From contig NZ_BDDQ01000033.1 in the NCBI RefSeq assembly GCF_002003465.1, positions 1 through 63,944 of the forward strand: a stretch of 63,944 nucleotides of DNA. The letters are read 5' to 3'. The translations under genes and the position numbers were made by a program. Source of the stretch: Caenibacillus caldisaponilyticus (GTDB taxonomy: Bacteria > Bacillota > Bacilli > Bacillales > Sporolactobacillaceae). A model generated the notes under the pieces. That model had not been told where the DNA came from, searched no databases, and worked only from the letters and a program-made list of their open reading frames with translations. Each line of letters opens with the position of its first letter. Within the stretch, counting starts at the first letter, position 1. This document shows, piece by piece, positions 7,847 to 18,306 of this stretch.

Positions 7847-8395
7847 TTAATTGACTCCACGGCGCCATTCGTGTTGCAATAGGCCGTATACTTTAAGATC
7901 GATCCAGCGACCGCCCCATCGTTCCCACTCGCGCAACCGGCCTTCCATGACAAAAGGACCGCGTTGCACCAGCTTTTCCGCGTCATGATTAAACGGCGAC
8001 ACCATCGCGGTCAACCGATGAAAACCCATGTTTTCAAAACCGAAGCGGATCAAGCGGTACATCGCTTCCGTCGCCAATCCCTTGCGGCGATAAGGCTTCA
8101 GCATTTCGCCGCCGATCTCCGCGCGGCGGTGATGCCAATCAATCTGGTGAAAACCTGCCGATCCGATAAAATGCCCGCCATCCTTTAAAACAACCGCCCA
8201 ACGCATCGAACGGGCATCCGGCGCCAAATGCGTATAAGCATCGATCAGCCACTCGGCTTCGCTAAGATGTTTCATCGTTTCGCCGCCGTCAAATTTCATC
8301 GTTTCCGGGTCTGAAAAAAGTTTGAAGACGGCGGGCACATCCGCTCTTTGAAATGGCCGGAATACAAGGCGTTCTGAAGAAAACACCGGTAGCAT
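7847..8395 (-). CDS. GNAT-family N-acetyltransferase (RimJ/RimL-like)
   Basis: A 182-residue acetyl-CoA-dependent acetyltransferase. The N-terminal strand SERLVFRPFQRADVPAVFKL, a central GSAGFHQIDWHHRRAEIGGE segment and the acetyl-CoA loop RRKGLATEAMYRLIRFGF are typical of the RimJ/RimL branch, which modifies protein N-termini or small amines. The ATG at 8395 has GGGAGGG 6 bases upstream, so the 19 residues of the longer in-frame reading are dropped. It stands alone and is followed by the FbpB-like gene after 78 bases. The substrate is unknown. Confidence 0.85.
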   Translation of the reverse strand: MLPVFSSERLVFRPFQRADVPAVFKLFSDPETMKFDGGETMKHLSEAEWLIDAYTHLAPDARSMRWAVVLKDGGHFIGSAGFHQIDWHHRRAEIGGEMLKPYRRKGLATEAMYRLIRFGFENMGFHRLTAMVSPFNHDAEKLVQRGPFVMEGRLREWERWGGRWIDLKVYGLLQHEWRRGVN

Positions 8396-8512
8396 ACGCG
8401 CTTCCCTCCCCGTCTTATAATATGACGACGGCGCCATGTGGGAACGCCCCATGTTCGCCTTTCACCGTCCATGGGAAATGGGGCGAGGACGGAGCCTCGT
8501 TTTGGGGGATGC

Positions 8513-8541
8513 AAAAAAAATCGGCCGCTGATTCGGCCGAT
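8513..8541 (-). terminator. Rho-independent terminator after the ThDP enzyme gene
   Basis: Stem ATCGGCCG/CGGCCGAT with a six-base loop, followed on the minus strand by eight T residues. It lies 28 bases past the stop of the ThDP enzyme. Confidence 0.9.
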
Positions 8542-8568
8542 GTCCTTATCGCATCCTTCCGGCGATCT

Positions 8569-10260
8569 TCAAGGTTTTATTGAAGAAGCCCGCAAACCGG
8601 ACAACGTCGCGTTCACGGCGATCGCGTTCGGATCCGTCTTGACCTCGATGAGAACGGGAGCGGTGAGCGGGTGGTCGACGAGACGCTCCAAGAACCGTTC
8701 AAACGCCTCCGATGAAGTGACGCGATGGCCATCCACGCCCAAGGCGCGGGCGGCGCCGGCAAAATCGACTTCGCTCAAGCCCGTGGCCACGACGCGTCCC
8801 GGATAGCGCATTTCCTGATGCATGCGAATGGTCCCGTACATCGCATTGTTAAAGACGAGCGCCAGCACCGGGATGCGATAATGGGCGGCGGTCGCCAACT
8901 CCTGCATCGTCATCGCGAACCCGCCGTCCCCCGAGAACGACACGACCCAGCGATCGGGGTGGGCCAGTTTCGCGCCGAGGGCGGCGGGAAATCCGTAGCC
9001 CATCGCGCCGGACGTCGGACCGACATACGTCTGCGGCTTGACGAACGGATAATACGTATGCAACCAGCCGGCGAAATTTCCGGCGTCATTGGCAATGATC
9101 GTATCTTTAGGCAATAACGCGCACAATATTTTCATGATGCGTTTCATATTGCAGCCGGACGGATCATCGTCTTCCGGTACATCCGTCAAGGCGGATGCTT
9201 CTTCATAGGCCCGGCGTCGTTCGCTTGTCCAATTTTTCCACTTGGACGGCGCTAGCTTGTCGCGTGCGGCAGCGCGTAAGGCTTCAAGCGCCGCGCGGGC
9301 GTCCGCGCCGATGCCAACGGCCACTGGAAAGACTTTACCGATCGCCTCCGGATCGATGTCGATGTGAATCAATGTTTGTCCGCGAGCGAGGATGCTGTAA
9401 TCTTGTGTCGTCACTTCTGAAAGCCGCGTGCCGACCGCGACGACGACATCCGCATTTTGAAGCGTTTTCAAAATCGGGGATGGCGTCCCGAGCCCGACGT
9501 GCCCCACATAATGCGGATGATCGTTCGGAATCACGTCATGGCGGCGAAACGCCGCCAACACCGGAATCCCGGTCGCATCCGAAAACCGTTGCAAAGCGGT
9601 TTCGCCGGCGCTTGCCTTGACCCCGCCGCCGGCGATGATGACCGGCCGCTCCGCGCGACTGAGACAGTCGATGGCCCTCGCGATGTCCTGCGGGGATGGA
9701 TGCGGCCGCAACGGTTGCGCCGCTTCGGCGAAGGCCGGCTCGATCTCAACGGGCAACAGATCTTCCGGAAACGCAAGGACGACCGGACCGGGACGGCCGG
9801 TTATCGCCGTACGAAACGCCCGCTGCACGAGTTCCGGCACGCGCTCCGGATCCCGGACCTCCGCCGCCCACTTGGCGATCGGGGCAAAAAAACGTTCGAC
9901 ATCCATTTCTTGAAACCCTTCGCGGCCGTAAAACCTTCGGTGCACTTGTCCGAGAAACACGACCATCGGCGTGGAGTCTTGGCGGGCGGTATGGACGGCG
10001 ATGCTCAAGTTGGCCGCGCCGACTCCCCGCGTCGCCATGACGACCGCCGGACGGCCGGAAGCTTTCGCAAACCCCTCGGCCATAAATGCCGCACCGCTTT
10101 CGTGCCGCGCCGCAAAAAGTTGAATCGTCGGATGCTGATAAAGCGCATCCAAAATCGGCAAATAACTTTCCCCGGGGACACAAAAAGCATGTGTCACTCC
10201 TTCGATTTCCATACAGCGAACGATCGCTTCCGCTGCCGTCATCCGTTCGCCCATCCTCAT
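8569..10260 (-). CDS. ThDP-dependent decarboxylase/acetolactate-synthase-like enzyme
   Basis: A 563-residue enzyme with the three-domain fold of the acetolactate synthase/benzoylformate decarboxylase superfamily. The N-terminal pyrimidine-binding domain has the cofactor-activating Glu in ARHESGAAFMAEGFAK. A central Rossmann-like domain follows. The C-terminal domain has the ThDP/Mg motif starting GDGGFAMTMQELATAAHYRI and closing with NNAMYG. It starts 25 bases after the aminotransferase (ATG 10260, AGGAG 5 bases upstream), so the two form an operon. Its place beside a lysine-catabolic set suggests it decarboxylates 2-oxoadipate to glutarate semialdehyde; that is inference. Acetolactate synthase or sulfoacetaldehyde acetyltransferase activity are alternatives. 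No small regulatory subunit (IlvN) is adjacent, which argues against biosynthetic acetolactate synthase. Confidence 0.8.
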   Translation of the reverse strand: MRMGERMTAAEAIVRCMEIEGVTHAFCVPGESYLPILDALYQHPTIQLFAARHESGAAFMAEGFAKASGRPAVVMATRGVGAANLSIAVHTARQDSTPMVVFLGQVHRRFYGREGFQEMDVERFFAPIAKWAAEVRDPERVPELVQRAFRTAITGRPGPVVLAFPEDLLPVEIEPAFAEAAQPLRPHPSPQDIARAIDCLSRAERPVIIAGGGVKASAGETALQRFSDATGIPVLAAFRRHDVIPNDHPHYVGHVGLGTPSPILKTLQNADVVVAVGTRLSEVTTQDYSILARGQTLIHIDIDPEAIGKVFPVAVGIGADARAALEALRAAARDKLAPSKWKNWTSERRRAYEEASALTDVPEDDDPSGCNMKRIMKILCALLPKDTIIANDAGNFAGWLHTYYPFVKPQTYVGPTSGAMGYGFPAALGAKLAHPDRWVVSFSGDGGFAMTMQELATAAHYRIPVLALVFNNAMYGTIRMHQEMRYPGRVVATGLSEVDFAGAARALGVDGHRVTSSEAFERFLERLVDHPLTAPVLIEVKTDPNAIAVNATLSGLRASSIKP

Positions 10261-10285
10261 CACCTCTCCTTGTGCCTCCATGACA

Positions 10286-11458
10286 TCACGAGCGATCGGT
10301 CACCCGCCGGATGCGTTCGGCCGCTTCAACGAGCCGTTCGTCCGGAACGGACAAGGAAATTCGGCAATACCCTTCCCCATTCGGTCCGAACGCCGAACCT
10401 GGCGTCAAGATCACGCCGGCCTCTTCCAGCAATTTTTCACAAAACGAGGCCGACGTTTCGCCATCGGGGACTTTGGCCCAAAGGAAGATGCTCCCTTTTG
10501 GTTTTTGCAGCGACATACCGATCGCTTTTAAGGCTTGAATCATGACGTCGGCCCGCTTTTCATAAATCGCGTTCCTTGTCGCCAAAACGCTCAGATCGCT
10601 CGTCAACGCGGCGGCCGCCGCTTTTTGGATCGGCAAAAATTGCCCGGTATCGACATTGCTTTTCACGGTTTTTAACAGCTGGATCACGCGGCGATTGCCG
10701 ACGGCGTATCCGATCCGCCAGCCGGTCATGTTAAAGGCCTTCGACAAAGACCCGAATTCGACGGCGACGTCCTTGGCCCCTTCCGCTTGCAGGACGCTTG
10801 GCGCTTGATAATCCCCGAACGTCACGAGGTTGTAAGCGGAATCATGAACGAGCCAAATGCCGTGTTCGGCGAAGAAGGCGACGGCCTCTTCAAAAAACGC
10901 GAGATCAACCGTCGCGCCGGTCGGATTCCCCGGATAATTTAAAAACGCCAGTTTCGCCCGTTTTAACACGTCCTGCGGGATGTCGCGAAAATCGGGGCGA
11001 AAGCCCAATGCTTCACGAAGTTTTAAGTCATATATGCGGCCGCCGGCAAGATGCGCGGCCATCCGGTAAACCGGATAACTCGGATCGGGAACGATCACGG
11101 CATCCCCGGGATCGACCATCGATAATACGAGATGAGCTAGCCCCTCTTTGGATCCGATGAGCATTAACACTTCCGTATCCGGATCGAGATCGACCTGGAA
11201 TCGGCGCCGGTAAAAAGTGCTCACCGCTTCGCGAAATTCCCGGGTTCCGTCAAATGGCGAGTAGCGCATGTTGGCCGGGTCGTCCAATTCTTTGATCAAA
11301 CGCTCCTTAATGAAGCCCGGTGTCGGCAAATCCGGATCGCCGATGCCGAGATCGATGATGTCCAGGCCCTGTTCGACCAAGGCCTTTTTCTTGGCTTGAA
11401 TTTTAGAAAACGTATACGGCGGCAACGCCTCCGCCCGCTTGGCGGCAGGATGTTTCAC
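10286..11458 (-). CDS. Class I aminotransferase, LL-diaminopimelate/2-aminoadipate type
   Basis: A 390-residue PLP fold type I aminotransferase. The N-terminal IIDLGIGDPDLPTPGFIK block, the NYPGNPTGA block near residue 168, the HDSAYN aspartate, the PLP lysine in FGSLSKAFNMTGWRIGY near residue 237 and the C-terminal YCRISLSVPDERL arginine are all present. Sequence style resembles LL-diaminopimelate aminotransferases and related broad-specificity enzymes. The start is GTG 11458, with GGGGGAG 7 bases upstream. It leads an operon with the ThDP enzyme and is divergent from an aminoadipate-semialdehyde dehydrogenase. The likely role here is 2-aminoadipate to 2-oxoadipate. A biosynthetic role in lysine formation (DapL) cannot be excluded by sequence alone. 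Confidence 0.8.
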   Translation of the reverse strand: MKHPAAKRAEALPPYTFSKIQAKKKALVEQGLDIIDLGIGDPDLPTPGFIKERLIKELDDPANMRYSPFDGTREFREAVSTFYRRRFQVDLDPDTEVLMLIGSKEGLAHLVLSMVDPGDAVIVPDPSYPVYRMAAHLAGGRIYDLKLREALGFRPDFRDIPQDVLKRAKLAFLNYPGNPTGATVDLAFFEEAVAFFAEHGIWLVHDSAYNLVTFGDYQAPSVLQAEGAKDVAVEFGSLSKAFNMTGWRIGYAVGNRRVIQLLKTVKSNVDTGQFLPIQKAAAAALTSDLSVLATRNAIYEKRADVMIQALKAIGMSLQKPKGSIFLWAKVPDGETSASFCEKLLEEAGVILTPGSAFGPNGEGYCRISLSVPDERLVEAAERIRRVTDRS

Positions 11459-11607
11459 GAAAACTCCCCCGTTTCAGATTGGCAAATCCTCTTTTTGCAT
11501 GGAGATCCATACCCCCATTATATGGCACCCTACGGGAGTTTCAACTGATTTTTTGAATAAATCTCCTTTACTGAATTGACGTTCGCTTATCGATTTTCTG
11601 ATAGATA

Positions 11608-11636
11608 TTGATTCGGGGCGGCAATTATCATATAAT
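11608..11636 (+). promoter_or_regulatory. Sigma-A promoter of the lysine-degradation operon
   Basis: TTGATT and a perfect TATAAT separated by 17 bases. Transcription would start near 11643, about 42 bases before the cre site and 88 before the coding start. Confidence 0.75.
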
Positions 11637-11684
11637 GGAAATGTTCATATTGTTGCTCAATAGACAATCTTAAGAATCCATTTT

Positions 11685-11699
11685 TTGTAAGCGTTTTCT
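11685..11699 (+). promoter_or_regulatory. cre site (CcpA operator) in the leader of the lysine-degradation operon
   Basis: TTGTAAGCGTTTTCT fits every fixed position of the 15-base cre consensus WTGNAANCGNWNNCW. It lies downstream of the predicted transcription start, the position where CcpA blocks elongation or initiation. It predicts repression by glucose. Confidence 0.75.
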
Positions 11700-11730
11700 T
11701 ATATTTTGTCGAAGGAGGGGCTTTTATCAC

Positions 11731-13230
<1,500 letters not shown>

Positions 13231-13338
13231 AACTTAAAGACGGAAAGGCGTTCAATCGGCATCGCCGGATTGAAAAATTGGGTCTTCAAGCGGTGCCCGA
13301 TCTAGCGAAATCATCTTTGACAAGGAGGAATGGTTTTT

Positions 13339-14505
13339 ATGAAAGTTGCTGTATTGGGAGCAGGTTTGATGGGAAAAGAAGCCGCGCGCGACCTCGTGAA
13401 CAGCCCTGGGGTTGAACAGGTCGTCATCGCCGATATCGATCTGGCAAAGGCGGAACAAGTTTGTCACACTTTAAACCGTTCCAACATCAGCCCGGCGAGC
13501 GTCGATGCCAGCAATGACGCGCAGCTCAAGGATTTCATGAAGGACTTCGACGTCGTCGTCAACGCCCTGTTTTACGCTTTCAATGAAAAAGTCGCCCGCA
13601 CGGCCGTCGAAGTCGGCGTGCATTCGGTCGATCTCGGCGGCCATATCGGCCACGTGACCGAAAAGGTGCTGGCGCTGCACGATGAAGCCGTCCAAGCCGG
13701 CGTCACGATCATTCCCGATCTCGGCGTCGCCCCCGGGATGATCAATATTCTGTCGGGTTACGGCGTCAGCAAGCTCGACCGCGCCGAAACGATCAAACTG
13801 ATGGTCGGCGGCATTCCCGTCCGGCCCGAACCGCCCTTCGGATACAACCACGTCTTTTCCATTGAAGGCGTTTTCGACCATTACACCGACCCGTCGCTCG
13901 TCATCCGGGACGGAAAGAAAATGGAAGTTCCGTCGCTTTCGGAAATCGAAACCGTTTATTTCGAAAATTTCGGACCGCTCGAAGCCTTCCATACCGCCGG
14001 CGGCACATCGACGTTGTCCTTATCCTATCCGGATTTAAAAAACTTGGAATACAAAACGATCCGTTACCCCGGCCATGCGGAAAAATTTAAATTGCTCGTC
14101 GATCTCGGTTTAACTTCACGGGATAAAACGGTCGAAATCGACGGGCGGCCCGTCAGCGTGCGCGAGGTGATGCTGAAAGTTCTCGACCCGATCCTCGACC
14201 TCGGCGACAAGGATGACGTCGTCCTGCTCAGGGTCATCGTCTCCGGCGTCAAAGGCGGACAACCGCAAACGCACATCTTCGAAATGACGACTTATAACGA
14301 CAAAGCCAACCGCGTGACCGCCATGGCGCGCTCAACGGCTTATACGATTTCGGTGGTCGCCCAGATGATCGGTTCCGGAACGATATCCAAACGGGGCGTC
14401 TATGCTCCGGAAAACATCGTTCCCGGTGACCTCTATATTAAAGAAATGGAAAAACGCGGCGTCATCATTAAAGAAAGGGTTGAACAATCCGTCGCGGTCG
14501 GTTGA
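13339..14505 (+). CDS. L-lysine 6-dehydrogenase
   Basis: A 388-residue saccharopine-dehydrogenase-fold oxidoreductase that deaminates the epsilon-amino group of L-lysine to allysine with NAD+ (EC 1.4.1.18). The N-terminal [20 protein letters not shown] nucleotide fold, [49 protein letters not shown] and [17 protein letters not shown] blocks are, from memory, those of the characterised Geobacillus stearothermophilus enzyme. ATG 13339 is chosen over 13330 because AGGAGG then sits at workable spacing and the family starts MKV. It forms an operon with the upstream aldehyde dehydrogenase behind a cre-controlled promoter. This is the committing enzyme for the lysine-degradation reading of the region. 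Confidence 0.9.
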   Translation: MKVAVLGAGLMGKEAARDLVNSPGVEQVVIADIDLAKAEQVCHTLNRSNISPASVDASNDAQLKDFMKDFDVVVNALFYAFNEKVARTAVEVGVHSVDLGGHIGHVTEKVLALHDEAVQAGVTIIPDLGVAPGMINILSGYGVSKLDRAETIKLMVGGIPVRPEPPFGYNHVFSIEGVFDHYTDPSLVIRDGKKMEVPSLSEIETVYFENFGPLEAFHTAGGTSTLSLSYPDLKNLEYKTIRYPGHAEKFKLLVDLGLTSRDKTVEIDGRPVSVREVMLKVLDPILDLGDKDDVVLLRVIVSGVKGGQPQTHIFEMTTYNDKANRVTAMARSTAYTISVVAQMIGSGTISKRGVYAPENIVPGDLYIKEMEKRGVIIKERVEQSVAVG

Positions 14506-14522
14506 TCTCATCGAGGCGTGCG

Positions 14523-14612
14523 CAAAGCCCGACGCCAAAACCCGACAGCGGCTCAGCGCTTCGGCCCGAACTCCGCGGGCGGACCCGGCCTCGCCCCGCG
14601 GGGTCGGGCTTT
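14523..14612 (+). terminator. Distant inverted repeat after the lysine dehydrogenase gene
   Basis: AAAGCCCGAC near 14523 and GTCGGGCTTT near 14603 are perfect complements about 70 GC-rich bases apart, and inner segments (CCGCGGG, CCCGCGG) pair as well. The run ends in TTT. It probably folds into one large terminator-like structure; no classical U-tract is present. Confidence 0.45.
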
Positions 14613-14857
14613 ACCGTTTTCCCTTTCCCATCACATCTTTTTAATGGGAAGAACGATAAAGCCATGCGGAGACGAAAACTCCGTTCGCGCGGTTTCCGTC
14701 CAATTTTACTCCCGCCGACGGCGGAACGCAACGCTTCGAGCGTCGGCACTACCTTTGCCGCTCTTCGCCATAAAAAGAAATGCCGATCACCCGCGCTCAG
14801 CCCGCAAAAGCGCAGGCGAAAGGCTTTAAAATCTTCGCGGCGATCGCCGGTTCTCGG

Positions 14858-15160
14858 TTACAGGGCATTCGGTCCGGTCAGATAAAGGAAAACAGCCGCG
14901 GCACCCGCCAAATTCGGCAGGGCAAACAAGCACGTGCGCACCGTCCATTTCCAGCGCATGTGCTTTTCTTTTTCGGGTTCGTCCGTTTCTTCGGCGCTTT
15001 GATCGTGGACAAACGCCCGCGAAAACGCTCCGCTCAACACAAGACAGACGAGGCCGAGTCCGCCGGCGAAAGACATCGCCATTTTTAAGTCACCTGCGAC
15101 GATGGCGCTGAACAAAATGAAGAGAAACAGGACGACGCCGTAAAAAAAAGATTTCAACAA
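14858..15160 (-). CDS. Small membrane protein, DUF5316-like
   Basis: A 100-residue integral membrane protein. Two N-terminal helices (about residues 5-23 and 27-45) are followed by an acidic cytoplasmic linker (SAEETDEPEKEKH) and a third helix (about 74-94). TTG 15160 is chosen: AAGGGG lies 9 bases upstream, and the longer in-frame reading to 15343 has no membrane or domain logic in its first 60 residues. The pattern resembles DUF5316 proteins of Bacilli, from memory. It is flanked by long gene-poor stretches and has no obvious operon partner. Function unknown. Confidence 0.65.
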   Translation of the reverse strand: MLKSFFYGVVLFLFILFSAIVAGDLKMAMSFAGGLGLVCLVLSGAFSRAFVHDQSAEETDEPEKEKHMRWKWTVRTCLFALPNLAGAAAVFLYLTGPNAL

Positions 15161-15235
15161 CGCGAGACACCCCTTTTTCGACCTCACAACGAAGCGCGGG
15201 AACGGTTTGTTTTTCGTTATTGTACCACAGTCGGA

Positions 15236-15273
15236 CATGTAAAAATGATGAAATCCGCCACAAATGGCGGATT
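15236..15273 (-). terminator. Terminator of the CoA-transferase/acyl-CoA dehydrogenase operon
   Basis: Stem AATCCGCC/GGCGGATT (about 15251-15272) with a six-base loop, followed on the minus strand by TCATCATTTTTAC. It is 185 bases past the acyl-CoA dehydrogenase stop; the rest of 15274-15457 shows no gene. Confidence 0.6.
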
Positions 15274-15457
15274 CCAAAAAATGGTTACCTTCGACTCTCT
15301 TCTGTACGACGCGATGGCGTTTCCCGTTGCGGAGACCGCACATTCGAACCGTTGGCTCCAGGTGCCGGGTGTCGCCGCGCCGCGCGGAACGAGCGGTCCG
15401 TCACATCGAACCTTCGGCACGCTTTTCATCTCTATGGCGTTTTGTACCGGGTTCGGC

Positions 15458-16648
15458 TCACGCCCCTTCCCACGCCGGCAAATTTTTTCGCAGCGGTTTG
15501 TCCTTGCGGTAGCCCAGCACATAGTCGGCCTGCATCAGCGTATGGATTTCCCGAGTGCCTTCGTAAATGACCGGCGCTTTTGAATTGCGGAGATACCGCT
15601 CGACCGGATATTCGTTGGAATAGCCGTAGGCGCCGTGAATTTGGACGGCGTCGTTGGCGACTTCGTTCGCGAAATTGCACGCCTGCCATTTGGCGAGCGA
15701 CGTTTCACGCGTATTGCGCACGCCTTTGTTTTTCAATTCGCCGGCCCGGTAGACGAGGAGCCGCGCCATGACGAGCTTCGCTTCCATGTTCGCGATCATC
15801 TGTTTGACGAGCTGATGCTCGCCGATTTCTTTTCCAAACGTCTTCCGTTCATGGCAATACTTGACACAGGCCTCGAGACAGGCGCTGATGATGCCGCAGG
15901 CGCCGGCCGCGACGGTGAAGCGCCCGTTGTCCAGCGCGGACATGGCGATATAAAATCCTTCTCCTTCTTCCCCGAGCAGGTTTTCTTTCGGCACCTTGAC
16001 ATTGTCCAGGAAGATTTGGCCCGTGTTTCCCGCGCGGATGCCGAGCTTTCCCTTTATGGCCCGCGACGAAAAACCCGGCATCGTCCGTTCGACGATGAAC
16101 GCCGAAATCCCGCGGTGCCCCTTTTCCCGGTCCGTATACGCGAAGACGATGAAATGATCGGCGAGATCGCAGAGCGAAATCCACGTTTTTTCGCCGTTTA
16201 ATACGTAGTAGTCGCCCGAGCGGACGGCGGTCGTGCGGATCGCTTTGACATCGGACCCGGCGTTGGGCTCAGTGAGGGCGTAAGCCCCCAATTTTTCGCC
16301 GCGCGCTTGCGGCACGAGGTATTTTTGCTTTTGTTCTTCGGATCCCCATTGCAACAACGTGAGGCTGTTCAAGCCGGTATGAACGGAAACCGCCGTGCGA
16401 AACGCCGTATCTCCCCGCTCAAGTTCTTCGCAGACGATCGCGAGTGAATTGTAATCCATGCCGCTGCCGCCGTATTTCTCAGGAATCGGCACGCCCATCA
16501 GCCCGAGCTCGGCCAGCCTTTTATATATGTACGGATCGGCTTCGCCTTTTTCATCCCATTCCTTAATGTTAGGCATAATCTCCTGATCCACGAATTGTCT
16601 GACCGTTTGGCGCAACATTTTTTGTTCCGGTGACAGTTCAAAATCCAT
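15458..16648 (-). CDS. Acyl-CoA dehydrogenase, probably glutaryl-CoA dehydrogenase
   Basis: A 396-residue FAD enzyme of the acyl-CoA dehydrogenase family. Family marks: LGAYALTEPNAGSDVKAI (FAD/substrate loop), TWISLCDLADHF, FGKEIGEHQLVKQMIANMEA, QIHGAYGYSNEYPVERYLRN, and the catalytic base Glu in VIYEGTREIHTLM. The segment DTAFRTAVSVH (Arg84) aligns with the human glutaryl-CoA dehydrogenase segment DSGYRSAMSVQ, whose Arg (138 in the precursor) holds the distal carboxylate of glutaryl-CoA; medium- and short-chain enzymes lack it. This supports oxidation and decarboxylation of glutaryl-CoA to crotonyl-CoA. ATG 16648 has AGGAGG 8 bases upstream. It is second in an operon after a CoA-transferase, with a 143-base gap. 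Activity is inferred. Confidence 0.8.
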   Translation of the reverse strand: MDFELSPEQKMLRQTVRQFVDQEIMPNIKEWDEKGEADPYIYKRLAELGLMGVPIPEKYGGSGMDYNSLAIVCEELERGDTAFRTAVSVHTGLNSLTLLQWGSEEQKQKYLVPQARGEKLGAYALTEPNAGSDVKAIRTTAVRSGDYYVLNGEKTWISLCDLADHFIVFAYTDREKGHRGISAFIVERTMPGFSSRAIKGKLGIRAGNTGQIFLDNVKVPKENLLGEEGEGFYIAMSALDNGRFTVAAGACGIISACLEACVKYCHERKTFGKEIGEHQLVKQMIANMEAKLVMARLLVYRAGELKNKGVRNTRETSLAKWQACNFANEVANDAVQIHGAYGYSNEYPVERYLRNSKAPVIYEGTREIHTLMQADYVLGYRKDKPLRKNLPAWEGA

Positions 16649-16791
16649 CTTAAAGTCCTCCTCTGAAGCCTTATGATTAGATTTTTTATGGTTGAGGGTT
16701 CCGCCCCCGTTTCATGCCTGACCGCCGAAACGCCGCCATGGCATGACATGACAAAGGGTTAAGGAATCAGCCTGGCCGCTTGCCGGGAGCA

Positions 16792-17982
16792 TCAGATGAC
16801 GCCGCACCGGCGCCATTCTTGGATCTCCTCCTCCGAGAAGCCGTGCGCGCGCAAGATTTCATCGGTATGCTCCCCGGCGGCGGGCGGATGATCCCGATAG
16901 GAAACCGGCGTCGCCGACATCTTGATCGGGCTGGCGACGAGCGGTACCGTGCCGGCCGTCGGATGGCGCATGTCGATCTTCATCCCCCGGGCAACCACTT
17001 GCGGATCGCGAAACACTTGATCGAGCGTTTGGATCGGTCCGCTGGGGATGCCGGATTTCCAAAAAAGGTTCACCCAGTGCGCGCGCGGCCGGGTCGAAGT
17101 CACGGCGTTGATTCTTTTTTCCAATTCTTCGACGTGTTCCAGACGGCGGGGATTGGTGGCAAACCGTTCGTCGTCCGCGAGTTCCGGCATGCCGAGCAGC
17201 CGGCATAACGTTCGAAATTGCCGGTCGTTGCCGACGGCGATCGCCAGCTCGCCGTCGGCGGCGCGGAACGTCTGATACGGAACGATGTTCGGGTGTTTGT
17301 TGCCGAGCCGGCCCGGTATTTGGCCGGAGATTAAATAGTTGCTCGCCACGTTCACCATCGCGCTGATGGCACAGTCATACAAAGACAAATCGATTTCCTG
17401 GCCGGCGCCCGTATGAGCGCGGGCGAGGAGCGCCGCTTGAATCGCGACGGCGGCATAGAGACCGGTCAAGACGTCGGTGATCGCCACCCCGACTTTCAGG
17501 GGGCCGGTTTCGGCGGTTCCCGTGACGCTCATCAAGCCGCACATCGCTTGAATGACAAAATCGTAGCCGGGCAATTCCCGATACGGACCGGTCTGTCCGT
17601 AACCGCTGATGCCGCAATAAACGAGGCCGGGGTTTTCGGCGGAAAGCTCGCGGTACGACAACCCCCATTTTTCCATCGTTCCCGTTTTAAAATTGTGAAT
17701 GAGAACATCCGCGTCGCGCACCAACGTTTTCAAAATCCGCCGCCCTGCTTCCTCTCTCAAATTGAGCGTCAGCGCCTTTTTGTTTCGATTGGCACAAAGA
17801 TAGTAAGCGCTTACATCTCCGGCGAACGGCGGACCCCACGCGCGCGTGTCATCGCTTCCGCCCGGCGCTTCAATTTTAATGACTTCGGCGCCGAGATCGC
17901 CGAGAATCATCGTGCAATAAGGCCCGGCGAGTACCCTTGACAGATCGATGACCTTGATGCCTTCCAACGCGCTATCCGGCAT
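16792..17982 (-). CDS. Class III CoA-transferase, probably glutarate CoA-transferase
   Basis: A 396-residue member of the CaiB/BaiF/Frc family. It moves CoA between carboxylic acids through an Asp-anchored mixed anhydride. The N-terminal GIKVIDLSRVLAGPYCTMIL block, the catalytic Asp in LPGYDFVIQA (residue 141), the LYDCAISAMVNVASNYL segment and GIPSGPIQTLDQVF are visible. ATG 17982 is selected by AAAGGAGA 6 bases upstream. It lies directly ahead of a dehydrogenase carrying the glutaryl-CoA arginine, and this pairing mirrors the mammalian SUGCT/GCDH partnership, so glutarate (donor perhaps succinyl-CoA) is the best guess. A perfect cre site lies inside the coding sequence. Other dicarboxylic or hydroxy acids are possible substrates. 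Confidence 0.82.
   Translation of the reverse strand: MPDSALEGIKVIDLSRVLAGPYCTMILGDLGAEVIKIEAPGGSDDTRAWGPPFAGDVSAYYLCANRNKKALTLNLREEAGRRILKTLVRDADVLIHNFKTGTMEKWGLSYRELSAENPGLVYCGISGYGQTGPYRELPGYDFVIQAMCGLMSVTGTAETGPLKVGVAITDVLTGLYAAVAIQAALLARAHTGAGQEIDLSLYDCAISAMVNVASNYLISGQIPGRLGNKHPNIVPYQTFRAADGELAIAVGNDRQFRTLCRLLGMPELADDERFATNPRRLEHVEELEKRINAVTSTRPRAHWVNLFWKSGIPSGPIQTLDQVFRDPQVVARGMKIDMRHPTAGTVPLVASPIKMSATPVSYRDHPPAAGEHTDEILRAHGFSEEEIQEWRRCGVI
17802..17816 (-). promoter_or_regulatory. Intragenic cre site (CcpA roadblock) in the CoA-transferase gene
   Basis: The minus strand reads ATGTAAGCGCTTACT, a full match to WTGNAANCGNWNNCW with a perfect 12-base palindromic core. It covers codons for about residues 56-60, some 320 bases downstream of the promoter, where CcpA can act as a transcription roadblock. 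Confidence 0.7.
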
Positions 17983-18131
17983 GGCTTTCTCTCCTTTCAT
18001 CGGGAACAAAAATAAAGCCGGACCGCGATCGCTGACAGGGATATCAACGTTCGACGTCCAAAAAATTCGGAAATCCGACTTCTTGCACCCGCGCGGACGG
18101 GAACTTTCTGGTCTTTACCAATTTTGATAAT

Positions 18132-18161
18132 ATTATAAACCAATGGTTCGGAAGGCGTCAA
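18132..18161 (-). promoter_or_regulatory. Sigma-A promoter of the CoA-transferase operon
   Basis: The minus strand reads TTGACG, 18 bases, then TATAAT. It gives a leader of about 145 bases ahead of ATG 17982. Confidence 0.72.
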
Positions 18162-18205
18162 CGCGTCCGGGCACCGGATGTGATCCACAAAAGCCGTCCC
18201 GTCCG

Positions 18206-18306
18206 TTTGTCAATGGCGGCATGATACCCCTTTCAAAAACGCGATCTGGGATCGCGCCTGCGGCAGCGGATGACCGCGCTTCAACTGATGCCGCCATACT
18301 GGCAAA
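18206..18306. repeat. Nested inverted-repeat element between divergent promoters
   Basis: An imperfect arm of about 20 bases (GTTTGTCAATGGCGGCAT at the left, ATGCCGCCATACTGGCAAAC at the right) encloses about 63 bases. Inside is a second hairpin, GCGATC-TGG-GATCGC. It carries no reading frame or T-run. It could be a small non-autonomous mobile element or a structured transcript. The rest of 17983-18577 shows only the minus-strand promoter and a TATAAT near 18412 on the plus strand. Confidence 0.45.

Noticed and set aside
9457-10545. A 362-codon plus-strand frame opposite the ThDP enzyme and aminotransferase
   Set aside because: It spans the junction of two real genes in antisense and is Arg/Pro-rich; not a protein.
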